From positions 1 to 26,334 of the IMG/VR virus record IMGVR_UViG_3300030202_000663: 26,334 nucleotides of DNA; one strand, 5' to 3'. This document shows, piece by piece, positions 18,425 to 26,334 of this stretch; the stretch's first letter is position 1, and the number at the start of each line of letters is the position of its first letter. The notes below the pieces were generated by a model. It ran no database searches and had not been told where the DNA came from. It saw only the letters and a program-made list of their open reading frames with translations. Made by a program: the position numbers and the translations under genes. The stretch is from a virus.

Positions 18425-19123
18425 TTATTGTTTTTCTTGTTGAGTATTTTTTAAGTCTTCACTAGCTGCTGCTTGGTACAAGTTTGGATCTTTTAATGTA
18501 AACCCTGCTAAGGTTAATATTTTTAAAACTAACTCTGTTTCTTCTGATGGATGTAGTTCAAAATCTTGAGCATCTGTAGCATTGCCATTATAAAGCGCCT
18601 TGCCTTGAACTACCACGTATGTCCAGTTAACCGGAATAGGAGTTCTTATATAATCTATACTTACAGTTGCTGGTATTCTTCCGAATAGTTGAAAATCATT
18701 ATTAACGCCGTTTACTAAATAAGCAGGCCTTGTGTCTGTTGGTCTAGTTAAAGGACTGAGTTGAAAAAGTCTAGCTTCTTTTCTTGATATAGATTCGTAA
18801 ATTATATTTCCATCTCTAATAGAAGTTAATCTATAAAAATTACCAAGACCAGATAATTGTCCTTCTCCATCTAAGTTTAAGATTATAGGCCCGGTTTGCT
18901 CAAACACACTTATCTTTTCTTCTAGTATATCAACCATGTCAGCATGAATAGTGCTATTTCCAGGCGTTCTTAGGAATTGATTTAAATCGTAAAAGTATTG
19001 TTCAAATATATCCATCTGAGCTTGGTTAGCAAAGATGTTAAATTCCTGAGGTGTTATATATCCTCTTTGCTCTTTGTTTGCAAGAGTTAAAACTCTTTGA
19101 TATATTCTATCTACGTTTATCAT
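18425..19123 (-). CDS. Head-tail connector/ring-type structural protein (232 aa)
   Basis: It starts MINVDRIYQRVLTLANKEQR and continues with a helical region ending in ANQAQMDIFEQYFYDLNQF (about 31-49). A beta-rich core follows (about 60-165, for example FYRLTSIRDGNIIYES and FQLFGRIPATVSIDYIRTP). The C-terminus is a helix (EETELVLKILTLAGF) with a Gln/Glu/Lys-rich tail. This helix-barrel-helix layout and the place between capsid and tail-tube genes suit a head-completion or ring protein. There is no enzymatic motif. The gene is preceded by a UNCG-capped hairpin and an A-rich leader (ACAATAAAAAAATATT before ATG). Naming a precise homologue would need profile searches. Confidence 0.8.
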   Translation of the reverse strand: MINVDRIYQRVLTLANKEQRGYITPQEFNIFANQAQMDIFEQYFYDLNQFLRTPGNSTIHADMVDILEEKISVFEQTGPIILNLDGEGQLSGLGNFYRLTSIRDGNIIYESISRKEARLFQLSPLTRPTDTRPAYLVNGVNNDFQLFGRIPATVSIDYIRTPIPVNWTYVVVQGKALYNGNATDAQDFELHPSEETELVLKILTLAGFTLKDPNLYQAAASEDLKNTQQEKQ

Positions 19124-19143
19124 AATATTTTTTTATTGTAGTT

Positions 19144-19167
19144 ACGATCGCCCCGTAGGGCGACCGC
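19144..19167 (-). promoter_or_regulatory. Stable intergenic RNA hairpin with C(UACG)G loop, between the 277-aa and 232-aa genes
   Basis: In the transcribed (minus) strand the stem has about ten pairs, two of them G-U. Its core is TCGCCC-TACG-GGGCGA at 19148-19163, and the loop belongs to the extra-stable UNCG tetraloop class. After the hairpin comes AACTACAATAAAAAAA, so there is no U-tract and it is not a typical intrinsic terminator. A role as RNA end protector, processing site or weak attenuator is possible. It is strikingly GC-rich for this genome. Confidence 0.6.
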
Positions 19168-19179
19168 TCTACAGTTTGA

Positions 19180-20013
19180 TTAATTGTTTAATCTTTTTTC
19201 TATGTTTGTGTATATCTCCATGCCTTCGTCGGTTTTAAACCAATGCGCTAGAGCAGTGTATGGATGCTCATCAAATGGTATAGTCATTATCTTTCTACCA
19301 TTACTTCCCCATAAGAAGTTTCTTTGGTCAGACGACAATCTTAATATACCGTTTTCAACAGCTCTAATACCAAAGTTTCTTAGCATTACATTTTCATCAT
19401 CCGCAAGTTCTAAGAAAAGTTTAGGATTATTTCTAGCAAATACTAATAAATCTCTTCTAAGCTCCTTAGAACTCATTTTAGATACACCAGAACCTCTTTC
19501 TACACGCATAATAGCTTCAGCCATGTCGATGTCAACATTTCTAGCGGCAACTAATGCCTCTACTTGTTGTTCTAAAACATCTATTTCTTCAGCTGCGATA
19601 GCAGATGGTTGGTATTCATAAAATATTTTATCTCTGTGTGGGTGATATAGTGATAGTAGTTTTTGTAAAACTGTTTTTTCTTTTTCTACAAACAAACTAC
19701 CAGATCTAAAAACGATATGTTCTAATCTTTGGTCACCTTGCATTTCATCAACAAATGGAGTTCTTTGATTTTGACAATATTTAAGTTCTCTTTCGTAACC
19801 TTTTTCTTCGTCAAACCAATATATGTTAGCTGCTTTAATTGATCTTGAAAGAGGTTTTTTATTGCCTGTTAAATAATAAACTCTATCTTTTATTTCCCAT
19901 TCATTAGATGGTGTTTTTCTTTCTCTTGCTTTTGGTTCTTCAACCATTACAGTCTCTACAACTGTTTCTTCTATTTGAGGTTCTTCAACCTCTACTTTTT
20001 TCTTTTTTGCCAT
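19180..20013 (-). CDS. Unknown head-module protein with acidic tail (277 aa)
   Basis: I cannot assign a function. The first 50 residues are a Lys run (MAKKKK) followed by Glu/Val-rich low complexity (VEVEEPQIEETVVETV...). A folded region begins near 55 (WEIKDRVYYLTGNKKPLS). It includes an aromatic/charged stretch (YWFDEEKGYERELKYCQNQRT), a helical middle around 135-200 and a C-terminal part with FLWGSNGRKIMTIPFDEHPY near 233-252. There is no signal or membrane segment. It is transcribed directly after the major capsid gene but set off on both sides by hairpins, so its dosage may be set separately. A head accessory, decoration or completion factor is plausible from position. Its start region is nearly a copy of the scaffold gene's start region. 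Confidence 0.78.
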   Translation of the reverse strand: MAKKKKVEVEEPQIEETVVETVMVEEPKARERKTPSNEWEIKDRVYYLTGNKKPLSRSIKAANIYWFDEEKGYERELKYCQNQRTPFVDEMQGDQRLEHIVFRSGSLFVEKEKTVLQKLLSLYHPHRDKIFYEYQPSAIAAEEIDVLEQQVEALVAARNVDIDMAEAIMRVERGSGVSKMSSKELRRDLLVFARNNPKLFLELADDENVMLRNFGIRAVENGILRLSSDQRNFLWGSNGRKIMTIPFDEHPYTALAHWFKTDEGMEIYTNIEKRLNN

Positions 20014-20024
20014 AATATAATATA
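19999..20024 (-). repeat. 26-base start-region repeat, copy 1 (277-aa gene)
   Basis: These 26 bases span 11 bases of leader (TATATTATATT), the ATG and the first codons (MAKKK) of the 277-aa gene. They are identical to 22783-22808 at the scaffold gene. The leader part may act as a translation-initiation or promoter-like element; the coding part also favours A-rich codons near the start. Confidence 0.7.
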
Positions 20025-20042
20025 TAATAAAATTAATAAAAT

Positions 20043-20072
20043 AAAAGGCCGAGGCCGAAGCCCCGGTCTTTT
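20043..20072 (-). terminator. Intrinsic terminator downstream of the major capsid gene, UUCG-capped
   Basis: On the transcribed strand a 13-position stem (AAAAGACCGGGGC / GCCTCGGCCTTTT, one A-C mismatch and one G-U) closes on a C(UUCG)G tetraloop. It is followed by a T-rich run, CTTTTATTTTATT. It starts 15 bases after the capsid stop. This fits a factor-independent terminator, probably partial since further virion genes follow. It would give excess capsid mRNA relative to downstream genes, or shield its 3' end. Confidence 0.82.
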
Positions 20073-20086
20073 AATATAATAAGTGC

Positions 20087-21604
20087 TTACTTCATTAACA
20101 TGAAATTGTTAGCACCTTGTGTAACTAAACATCTTTCTGTTAACATGTGGATTTGCATTGCATCTAAAGCAGATGTAGCAGCTCCAACAGAACCAGTAAC
20201 CCAAGTCTTCATTCTTCTATCGTCAGTTTGTGAAGCTCTATAACGAACGTGTAAGAATGGTCTCTTTAAGTTTTTACCTAACATTTGGTCATAAACAGTT
20301 GATGTACCAGCAGGAACCATAACCCCTCTAATTGCATTAGCAGAAGAAGCAGCGTTAATACCACCTCTTGTAGCTAGGTCATTTAAGTATCTAAAGTCAG
20401 ACTTGTAGAAGTCATAAGAGCCTCTTCTGAAACCAGAGAAACCTAAATTAAGTGCCATATCTTCAGAGTTGTTAAATACCCCATAAGAAGTACCACCAGC
20501 TCCGTAAGAATTCATAGAAGCTAACATGTCATCCATTGCTAACGAAGTAGCTCTGTTTACAAACATCATGTTTTCTTCAATAGCACCCTGCTTGTCAAAT
20601 TCAGCTAATATAGCGTCGAACTCAGCTAAATCAGTAGCAGCGTTAACACCAGTAACACCAGAAGTAATATTACCTCTTGATTCAATAGCAGCGAATAAAC
20701 CTTCAGTACCAGCATCATTAGTTGCGTTTGTAGTTGATCCAGGTAAAATTGTAGAACCTTGAACTTCAGAAGCAGCTAAAGCAAGTTCACCTTCTAGCAT
20801 TGCCATTTCAACGTAGTCATTAAAACGAGCTCTTGTATCAGCTTCAGCTTTTAAATACCATAAGTATCCAGAAGCACCGCTTTCAGAAGTAGTTTCAACC
20901 CAACCGATTCTAGCTGTATCAGAACCTGATACTTCGTAGTAATCTTTCATAATAACTGGCTTGTTACTAAAAGTTTTGAAAGCAGGCTCGTTAGCACCTC
21001 TAGCGTCTGTAGTATTAGTAGTACCAGCAGCAGCTACATAGCTTTGTCCTTTTCCAAATTCAGAACCATAAACTAATATAGTTGTTGCTTTTGAAACAGT
21101 GTTTGCTGATAAAGCAGATTGCCCATAAGGAGCAACGTCAATAACGTCGTCAGCTACAACTGTTACTAAACATTTGAAAACACCGTCTGAGTTAGACACA
21201 ATAATAGTATCATTTACTCTAATACCGTGTTTAGCTGCTGTAAAACCAGCACCAACGTTACCATCAATATCGTCTTCAATTGTTATTTGTGCGATATTAG
21301 TAACACCTGTACCTGTGTTAGCACCAGCAGTTGCTGATGAAACGTTACCTTTATAAGATAAATGTAGTCTACCTTGCTCAGACCAAATAACTTGATCAGC
21401 CTGCATAGACTCTTCAGCCCCAACTTGAGATAAAAAACCTGAAATAGTTCTCGGTCCGAAAACTTCAGCTTCTTTTTCCATTAGGTCTGGTAAATATTGT
21501 TGAGCCCAACCCATATCTTGGTTGAAGTCAATGTAGTTTGTTGCTAGTGTTTGCTTCTGATGCGAAGCTACACTATTTAACAAAGCACCATTAGTAATTG
21601 CCAT
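20087..21604 (-). CDS. Major capsid protein (HK97-fold type, 505 aa)
   Basis: Length, place after portal and scaffold genes, and composition all point to the major capsid protein. The N-terminal part (LPDLMEKEAEVFGPRTISGFLSQ, 38-60) and the C-terminal part (RPFLHVRYRASQTDDRRMKTW, about 448-468, ending TERCLVTQGANNFMLMK) fit the capsid proteins of crAss-like and related phages as I recall them. A Ser/Thr/Gly-rich beta insertion lies at about 85-200 and could be an E-loop or surface domain. There is no clear cleaved delta domain, which agrees with a separate scaffold gene. It starts 20 bases after the scaffold stop with leader TAAAAATTAAAAATT and no Shine-Dalgarno. A strong terminator follows the gene, as expected for the most abundant virion protein. 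Confidence 0.9.
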   Translation of the reverse strand: MAITNGALLNSVASHQKQTLATNYIDFNQDMGWAQQYLPDLMEKEAEVFGPRTISGFLSQVGAEESMQADQVIWSEQGRLHLSYKGNVSSATAGANTGTGVTNIAQITIEDDIDGNVGAGFTAAKHGIRVNDTIIVSNSDGVFKCLVTVVADDVIDVAPYGQSALSANTVSKATTILVYGSEFGKGQSYVAAAGTTNTTDARGANEPAFKTFSNKPVIMKDYYEVSGSDTARIGWVETTSESGASGYLWYLKAEADTRARFNDYVEMAMLEGELALAASEVQGSTILPGSTTNATNDAGTEGLFAAIESRGNITSGVTGVNAATDLAEFDAILAEFDKQGAIEENMMFVNRATSLAMDDMLASMNSYGAGGTSYGVFNNSEDMALNLGFSGFRRGSYDFYKSDFRYLNDLATRGGINAASSANAIRGVMVPAGTSTVYDQMLGKNLKRPFLHVRYRASQTDDRRMKTWVTGSVGAATSALDAMQIHMLTERCLVTQGANNFMLMK

Positions 21605-21624
21605 AATTTTTAATTTTTAAATTG

Positions 21625-22797
21625 TTATTTTTGTTTAATTTTAAATTTGAAATCAGGACTATCGTCATTTAGGGCTCTTACGGTAAAGCCACTAGTGTTT
21701 ATATTTTCAACGTGTGACTGCCTAGGATCCATGTTAACGTTTTTAGATTTTGCAATGCTTTCTTTTAAAGCGTCAGCCTTGCCTTGTTCATAAAAATGAT
21801 TAGCAACTTGATCTGGGTTCATAGCTGTAAACAAACCTTTGTGATAACCCGCGGCGTCTTCTATCATATTATCTTCAGTTAAAAACTTCTTAATAAAGTT
21901 ATTGATATCGCCTTGTGTTTCTCTAACGCCCTGTTTATCTTTAATATTAAATCTATATTTCTTTTCCCCAACGTTATATTCAAAACCTTTGAAATTTTCG
22001 TTAAAAACTTGATCAGATTTACTTCTAAAGACTTCAGATTGTTTTTCGCCTATTTTACGACTTTGTTCTGATTCCTCGTTGTATCTGTTGAAGAAATTAA
22101 TAGCTTTTTGTTGCTCTTCAGTGAGCTTACTTCCGCTTTTAATATCTTCGTAATATTTGGATTTTACACTTTCCAAGTGTTGCTTTGCTTGAGCAACCTG
22201 CTCCTTCATAGCTAATTTTTTTCTTTTTACCTCTTTATCCTCGTCCATATCTTCGTCATAAGCAAAAGTATCTTCCATGACAAAATCAACTTCTTCTTCT
22301 GATAAATGTGGCTTAGTAGATTTATAGTATTCTTTTAACAGAGTATGATTATCTAACTCAGAATAATCTTGGTTGAGAGTTACGTAGTCATTTAAATCAC
22401 CACCAGTTTCTTCCATAAAATTCATTAATTTTTGAATGTTTTCTGGTAATTCAACGCCCGATTGAGTAGCTTCAACTAAAGCTTCTTCTACCACATCGGC
22501 TATTTCTTCAACTTTTTCTTCGTTTGTTACTTCTTCTAAAACTGGAGTTTCAACAACCGCGGTTTCTTCAACTGGAGATTCTTCAACTTTTTCTACTGGT
22601 TCTTCTTTAGCAGGTTTGCTTAAATCAACCTTAGTAATAGTCTCTTCTACAAGTTGCGAAGGTTTTTTCATCTTTGCTTTAACCTTAGTAACGTTACCTT
22701 TAGTTTCGTTGCCTGTAGGTTGTGCTTCTGTTTTTTCTTTTACTTTTAACGAGCCTATTTCGTTGTCTACTTTAGGCTCTTCTTTCTTTTTTGCCAT
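21625..22797 (-). CDS. Head scaffolding-type protein (390 aa)
   Basis: The N-terminal third is low complexity, rich in Lys, Glu, Val and Thr (for example PVEKVEESPVEETAVVETPVLEE within about 65-90). A long charged helical middle follows (about 150-260, with LAMKEQVAQAKQHLESVKSKYYEDI). The C-terminus is short and basic (FKFKIKQK). A highly charged, helical protein lying between portal and major capsid genes is the usual picture of a scaffold, whose basic C-terminal end often binds the capsid protein. No protease domain is visible, and no separate head protease gene occurs in the window. The start at 22797 lies in an A/T-rich leader shared with the 277-aa gene. The function is inferred from composition and position. 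Confidence 0.83.
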   Translation of the reverse strand: MAKKKEEPKVDNEIGSLKVKEKTEAQPTGNETKGNVTKVKAKMKKPSQLVEETITKVDLSKPAKEEPVEKVEESPVEETAVVETPVLEEVTNEEKVEEIADVVEEALVEATQSGVELPENIQKLMNFMEETGGDLNDYVTLNQDYSELDNHTLLKEYYKSTKPHLSEEEVDFVMEDTFAYDEDMDEDKEVKRKKLAMKEQVAQAKQHLESVKSKYYEDIKSGSKLTEEQQKAINFFNRYNEESEQSRKIGEKQSEVFRSKSDQVFNENFKGFEYNVGEKKYRFNIKDKQGVRETQGDINNFIKKFLTEDNMIEDAAGYHKGLFTAMNPDQVANHFYEQGKADALKESIAKSKNVNMDPRQSHVENINTSGFTVRALNDDSPDFKFKIKQK

Positions 22798-22808
22798 AAT
22801 ATAATATA
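22783..22808 (-). repeat. 26-base start-region repeat, copy 2 (scaffold gene)
   Basis: Identical to 19999-20024. It covers the leader TATATTATATT, the ATG and the first codons (MAKKK) of the scaffold gene. The similarity fades upstream into a generally A/T-rich sequence that still contains a related TTATTAATT element in both copies. Confidence 0.7.
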
Positions 22809-22827
22809 ATAATAATTAATAATCTTT

Positions 22828-25194
22828 CTATCTAGGTCCAAATCTTGACAGATCAACACCTTTTCCTAGTACGTCATTACCTTTAGATTCAAAAGGTTTT
22901 TCTTTTTTTGCTGCAACTTGCATCTCTGTTTGTTTTTCAGAGCTTTGCATTTTTTGTTTTTCTAACATCGCTCTTTGATTACCCTCAGTACTTTTAAGTT
23001 TCATATTGTAATCAAACTCTAATTGCATTAACTGCTTTTTAATTTCAGCTTCAGCTAGCATCTTTTGTGTTTCAAACTCAGCTTTAGCTGATTCAATAGA
23101 TATAGCCGTGTTAGCAACAGTCTGTTGTTTCATTTGCTCAAACTGAGCAGAGGCTTCTTGCTGTTTGATGTTTGCATCAGCCTGAGCTTGCATGTTTTCT
23201 TGTTGTATGGTTTGATCTCTTGAAAGTTTTTTCTTTCTTCTAATCTTAAGAAGTTGATTAGCTAGTTTTATATTTTTAATTTCTCTAAGATCTATAACGT
23301 CTTCTAACTCTATAGTCTGTTGACCTAAAGCTACTTGTATATTGCTTTCAAGAATAGCTCTTTCTTCTTCGTCTGGTTGTAGTTCTAAAAATATACCAAA
23401 GTCATATAAGTGTATTTGTGATATTTCTGCCAACGTGGCAACGTTGTGCCCGCCTATTTGTTGCATGAAAGCATCTCTTGTTGGTGAATATTCTATAATA
23501 TCAGATATTCTAAGTGATAAACACTCACAAACCTCTTGCGTTAAAAACAAACCTCCTTTTAGTATATGTCTAGTCGCCGTGTTAGAATTTGCAGCAGCCA
23601 TTTTTTGAACACCAACTAAAGATCTTTCGTCAGGTGTGCTGCCGTCTCTAGCTTCATTAAGACCGGTTACGTCTCTAATCATTTGTAGATAATAGTTATA
23701 ATTACCTATAAGAGACTGTAATTTACCTCCACCATTACCAGACGTTATTTCTTGTATTGGAACTTTTCCAGCATTCATATCGCCCTCAGAAGTATAACTT
23801 CTACCTATTACACTACCTGTTTGAAAGAACATGTTTAAAGCTTCTTGAGGATTATAACTTGTTCCATTACCTAAATCTATTTCAGCAAGTCCATCAGCAT
23901 CAAGATACACGCCATCTGGTACCATGCGTGACATCACTTGCTGTAATTTTAAATGCGTAAGTTGTATCATATCAGCAAAACCAGTTATTCTACTTACTAA
24001 TGACTCTATACGCCCTTCATACATCCTTGGTGCTGACATAGCGTAATTCATTTTTACTTTAGTAAAATCACTTTTAGGACGCATCATGTTTTTTGCCATT
24101 TCCCATCTAAGTAGCTTTTTAGTACCTAAAACCAAAGCCCCATCATATAAACACTCTATTTTTCTTGCTTCTCTGCTAAAGTTTTGAGTTTCTTCTGGAT
24201 TAAAAGAATCGTCTTTTTCTATTGCTTTTTCTGCACCAGTAGCAGTTTGCTTGACTTTGTAAACCTCAGACATATAAGTTTTATAATTAAAGTAAAGCAC
24301 TCTGACTTTGTTCCTGTCGTTATCACCATCTCTCATACGGTTTGTTTCGTATCTACCGGAGTTTTGATTATTGTAATCTGTTATTTCTTTTAAATCTTCC
24401 TGCGTTAAGTGTGGAAACTCTTTAACAAGTTCGTTTACGGGTATGGTTTTTACCTCACCAACATAGTAACAGTCTTCAAAATAAGGAGACTCTGTGTGAG
24501 AGTAGACTAAGTTAGCAGGGTCAACGTATTTTATTGTAACGCCCTCAGATGTATTAAAACCTGTTTTTACGGCACCAATACCTAAGACCGTTAGGTCATA
24601 GTAAAATCTTTTCTTTATAAGATCATATTTATTTCCTTCTAGTAAGGTTCTTAAAGCTTGTTCTTCCGCTAACTCTACCGCTTGCTTGTAATTTAACTGC
24701 ATGTGTAAATCAAGCTCTTCTTGTGAATCAGGAAGCAAATCTGCTGGTCCGTTAAACAAGTCCATACCAAAAGTTTCTTTAACATACTCTTTTAGTTCCT
24801 TGCTTCTCATGTCTTCCATAAGATCGTCCATGTACTTAGTTCTTTTACTAACTCCAAATGGATCTTGTGAGTAACATTTTATGTCAAAAAATCTTTCTGC
24901 AATACCGTTAACTACAATATCTACAAACTTAGGTATTATAGGAACTGGTTTCCAGTCTAAGTTTAAATAAGACAAGTCTCCGTTTATTGATAATTCATTT
25001 TTATACTTTTGTATTGCCTGTTCTCCTCTAGCATATAACCTTAAATTGTGAAAGTTATTTCTATTGTGAATATATCTATTGCTGTAGTTGTCTTTGTCAA
25101 ACCACTCTCCCTCTATAGCTTGAGCTACTTTGAGCCCGTACTCATAGCTTATTTTTTCTGCATCACTAACTACTTGACTTGGAAATTGTCTCAT
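22828..25194 (-). CDS. Portal protein (788 aa)
   Basis: The portal forms the dodecameric ring at the head vertex through which the terminase packages DNA. Evidence is the place one base after the terminase stop, the length (close to the roughly 800 aa of crAss-like portals), and the layout: a helical N-terminus, a body with alternating strands (PIIPKFVDIVVNGIAERFFDI, about 83-103), and a core segment near 505-545 with VTGLNEARDGSTPDERSLVG and QKMAAANSNTATRHILKG. A long Gln/Glu/Lys-rich coiled coil at about 655-760 (QFEQMKQQTVANTAISIESA and following) resembles the C-terminal barrel or crown helices of podovirus portals. The start at 25194 follows AATTAAT without a Shine-Dalgarno sequence. No frameshift is seen. 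Confidence 0.87.
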   Translation of the reverse strand: MRQFPSQVVSDAEKISYEYGLKVAQAIEGEWFDKDNYSNRYIHNRNNFHNLRLYARGEQAIQKYKNELSINGDLSYLNLDWKPVPIIPKFVDIVVNGIAERFFDIKCYSQDPFGVSKRTKYMDDLMEDMRSKELKEYVKETFGMDLFNGPADLLPDSQEELDLHMQLNYKQAVELAEEQALRTLLEGNKYDLIKKRFYYDLTVLGIGAVKTGFNTSEGVTIKYVDPANLVYSHTESPYFEDCYYVGEVKTIPVNELVKEFPHLTQEDLKEITDYNNQNSGRYETNRMRDGDNDRNKVRVLYFNYKTYMSEVYKVKQTATGAEKAIEKDDSFNPEETQNFSREARKIECLYDGALVLGTKKLLRWEMAKNMMRPKSDFTKVKMNYAMSAPRMYEGRIESLVSRITGFADMIQLTHLKLQQVMSRMVPDGVYLDADGLAEIDLGNGTSYNPQEALNMFFQTGSVIGRSYTSEGDMNAGKVPIQEITSGNGGGKLQSLIGNYNYYLQMIRDVTGLNEARDGSTPDERSLVGVQKMAAANSNTATRHILKGGLFLTQEVCECLSLRISDIIEYSPTRDAFMQQIGGHNVATLAEISQIHLYDFGIFLELQPDEEERAILESNIQVALGQQTIELEDVIDLREIKNIKLANQLLKIRRKKKLSRDQTIQQENMQAQADANIKQQEASAQFEQMKQQTVANTAISIESAKAEFETQKMLAEAEIKKQLMQLEFDYNMKLKSTEGNQRAMLEKQKMQSSEKQTEMQVAAKKEKPFESKGNDVLGKGVDLSRFGPR

Positions 25195-25195
25195 A

Positions 25196-26334
25196 TTAAT
25201 TCTTTATTATCTTTGAAGCACTACCTTGATTAGAGTATTTGGCAATGCTTATATTCAATTTTGGTTTTTCAATTTTTGCGCTTGGCCTATATAGATGTCT
25301 GTTGCATGCCATAATAGCTAATCCAGAACTTATAGACGCATCAAACTTTGTTCTTTTGTTTATATCAAATCTTGCCCAATCATTTAACGTTTCGTTAAAA
25401 TATATGTTTCCGTAATTACCATCGCCTAATTGACCAACATGATCTTGTATATACATCTCAATAGCGGCCGCGTGAGCTTGTTTTATATCTTCGCTTGAGT
25501 TAGGTATTCCACCTATTTCTTTTTCCGTTACTGAAAGCTTGTTCCAAAGTTTGTCTGGTCTGTTCATTGAGTAACCTCTATAACCTCTACGTCTTAAATG
25601 ATATAATAATCTAGGCTTGTTGTTCTCACATAAAATAGGCATGCCATAAAAAACTAACGACATTAACACGTCTTCAAAAAATATCTCAGCAGTTGGTGGC
25701 CTAGATATATATTCTAAAAACATATGATTAGGCGGGCAGTCTTCCATCGAAAACTTAGTTAAACCGTGTAAAGCTCCGTTAGATCCTTTACCATCAACAG
25801 TTCCTGATATGTCGTAACTATCACAACCAAAAGCGCCCATGTGTTCATTTGCAGGGTACTTAATACCATTTTTAAGTATTATTCTATTTTGCATATGTTG
25901 AGGTGGAAACCAACTAACTTTAAACCTACCTTTTGGGTCAGGATAAAATATAACCTGCGTGTCTTTAATTCCGTTGACCCATTGAAAATTACCAACTGAT
26001 AATACCGCGGAGTTACCTATACCTTCATTATAATCTATTTGTTCATATATTTTAACTAGGTTGAATATAGAGTTTTTAGCCTCATCTCTAAACGCGTGCT
26101 CTGTAGTTCTTGGAAACTGACGGTAAAATTCATTTAAACCATCTTGATCATTTTTTAAACCCTCTGCTTCGTTGTTCCAATGTTCTATTATTCCTATGTC
26201 TATTAATTCGCCGTCTGGTCCGAGTACATCATGATCTGGACTATCGAAAACTGGATATCCGTATTCATCAATAAATCCTTCGTAGTTCCACTCCATTGGG
26301 ATAAAAAGAGAATATAAACCAGATTTTGTTTGTC
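25196..26334 (-). CDS. terL: Terminase large subunit, C-terminal part (partial at window edge)
   Basis: The frame is open to the right edge; 12 more codons (reading QTKSGLYSLFIP) precede the first internal methionine at 26296, so the gene begins outside the window and its ATPase domain is not seen. The visible 378 codons hold the end of the ATPase-linker region (SLFIPMEWNYEGFIDEYGYP) and the RNase H-like nuclease domain. Acidic residues fitting the nuclease active site are the Asp of GCDSYD (codon 25820-25822), the Glu of CENN (25625-25627) and the Asp of KFDAS (25340-25342). The protein cuts concatemeric DNA and works with the portal during packaging. Its stop is one base from the portal start. 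The C-terminal 40 residues are basic and polar. Confidence 0.9.
   Translation of the reverse strand, partial: QTKSGLYSLFIPMEWNYEGFIDEYGYPVFDSPDHDVLGPDGELIDIGIIEHWNNEAEGLKNDQDGLNEFYRQFPRTTEHAFRDEAKNSIFNLVKIYEQIDYNEGIGNSAVLSVGNFQWVNGIKDTQVIFYPDPKGRFKVSWFPPQHMQNRIILKNGIKYPANEHMGAFGCDSYDISGTVDGKGSNGALHGLTKFSMEDCPPNHMFLEYISRPPTAEIFFEDVLMSLVFYGMPILCENNKPRLLYHLRRRGYRGYSMNRPDKLWNKLSVTEKEIGGIPNSSEDIKQAHAAAIEMYIQDHVGQLGDGNYGNIYFNETLNDWARFDINKRTKFDASISSGLAIMACNRHLYRPSAKIEKPKLNISIAKYSNQGSASKIIKN

Noticed and set aside
19144-19167. Reading this hairpin as a classical terminator
   Set aside because: The transcribed strand lacks a U-run after the stem (AACTACAATAAAAAAA follows), and the plus strand has none either.
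21625-22797. Head maturation protease fused to the scaffold
   Set aside because: The 390-aa protein shows only low-complexity and charged helical sequence, with no Ser-His or comparable protease motif.
22798-22827. Possible Bacteroidota promoter (TTTG and TAnnTTTG boxes) in the scaffold leader
   Set aside because: No TAnnTTTG box on the transcribed strand at proper spacing could be found here, nor in the other intergenic leaders. A/T richness alone is not evidence.
1-26334. tRNA genes, CRISPR arrays, insertion sequences, attachment sites
   Set aside because: The window is almost entirely protein-coding on one strand. No cloverleaf-like, regularly spaced repeat or terminal inverted repeat structure was noticed.

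Overview
The window is one unbroken, tightly packed block of tailed-phage virion genes. All of them are read from the minus strand, right to left. It is AT-rich, has no gap above about 80 bases between genes, and shows no convincing gene on the plus strand. Starts are preceded by A/T-rich leaders rather than Shine-Dalgarno sequences, which points to a Bacteroidota (flavobacterial-type) host. Gene order and protein sizes resemble podovirus-like phages of the crAss-like kind or a related marine lineage. Lineage and host are inferences.

In transcription order from the right edge: the C-terminal nuclease half of the large terminase (cut by the window edge), the portal (788 aa), an acidic scaffold-like protein (390 aa), the major capsid protein (505 aa), a strong UUCG-capped terminator hairpin, an unknown 277-aa protein, a second UNCG-capped hairpin, two connector/ring-type proteins (232 and 455 aa), a very large tail/neck structural protein (1863 aa), a beta-rich 419-aa protein coupled by ATGA to a 121-aa protein, two likely internal (ejected) proteins of 213 and 293 aa, and then a giant open frame of at least 2747 codons that runs off the left edge.

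The layout follows virion assembly: packaging motor, head, head-tail connector, tail, then cargo delivered into the cell. The giant last protein is the most interesting element. It looks like a phage polyvalent protein: long coiled coils, a hydrophobic central region, an HEILH zinc-metallopeptidase signature, several conserved-looking linker domains, and near the window edge a HAD phosphatase whose motif I and motif II are separated by a complete P-loop kinase. That makes a nested kinase-phosphatase that could act on nucleic acid ends or nucleotide substrates after injection. Family assignments come from reading motifs and from recalled family patterns; no database search was run.
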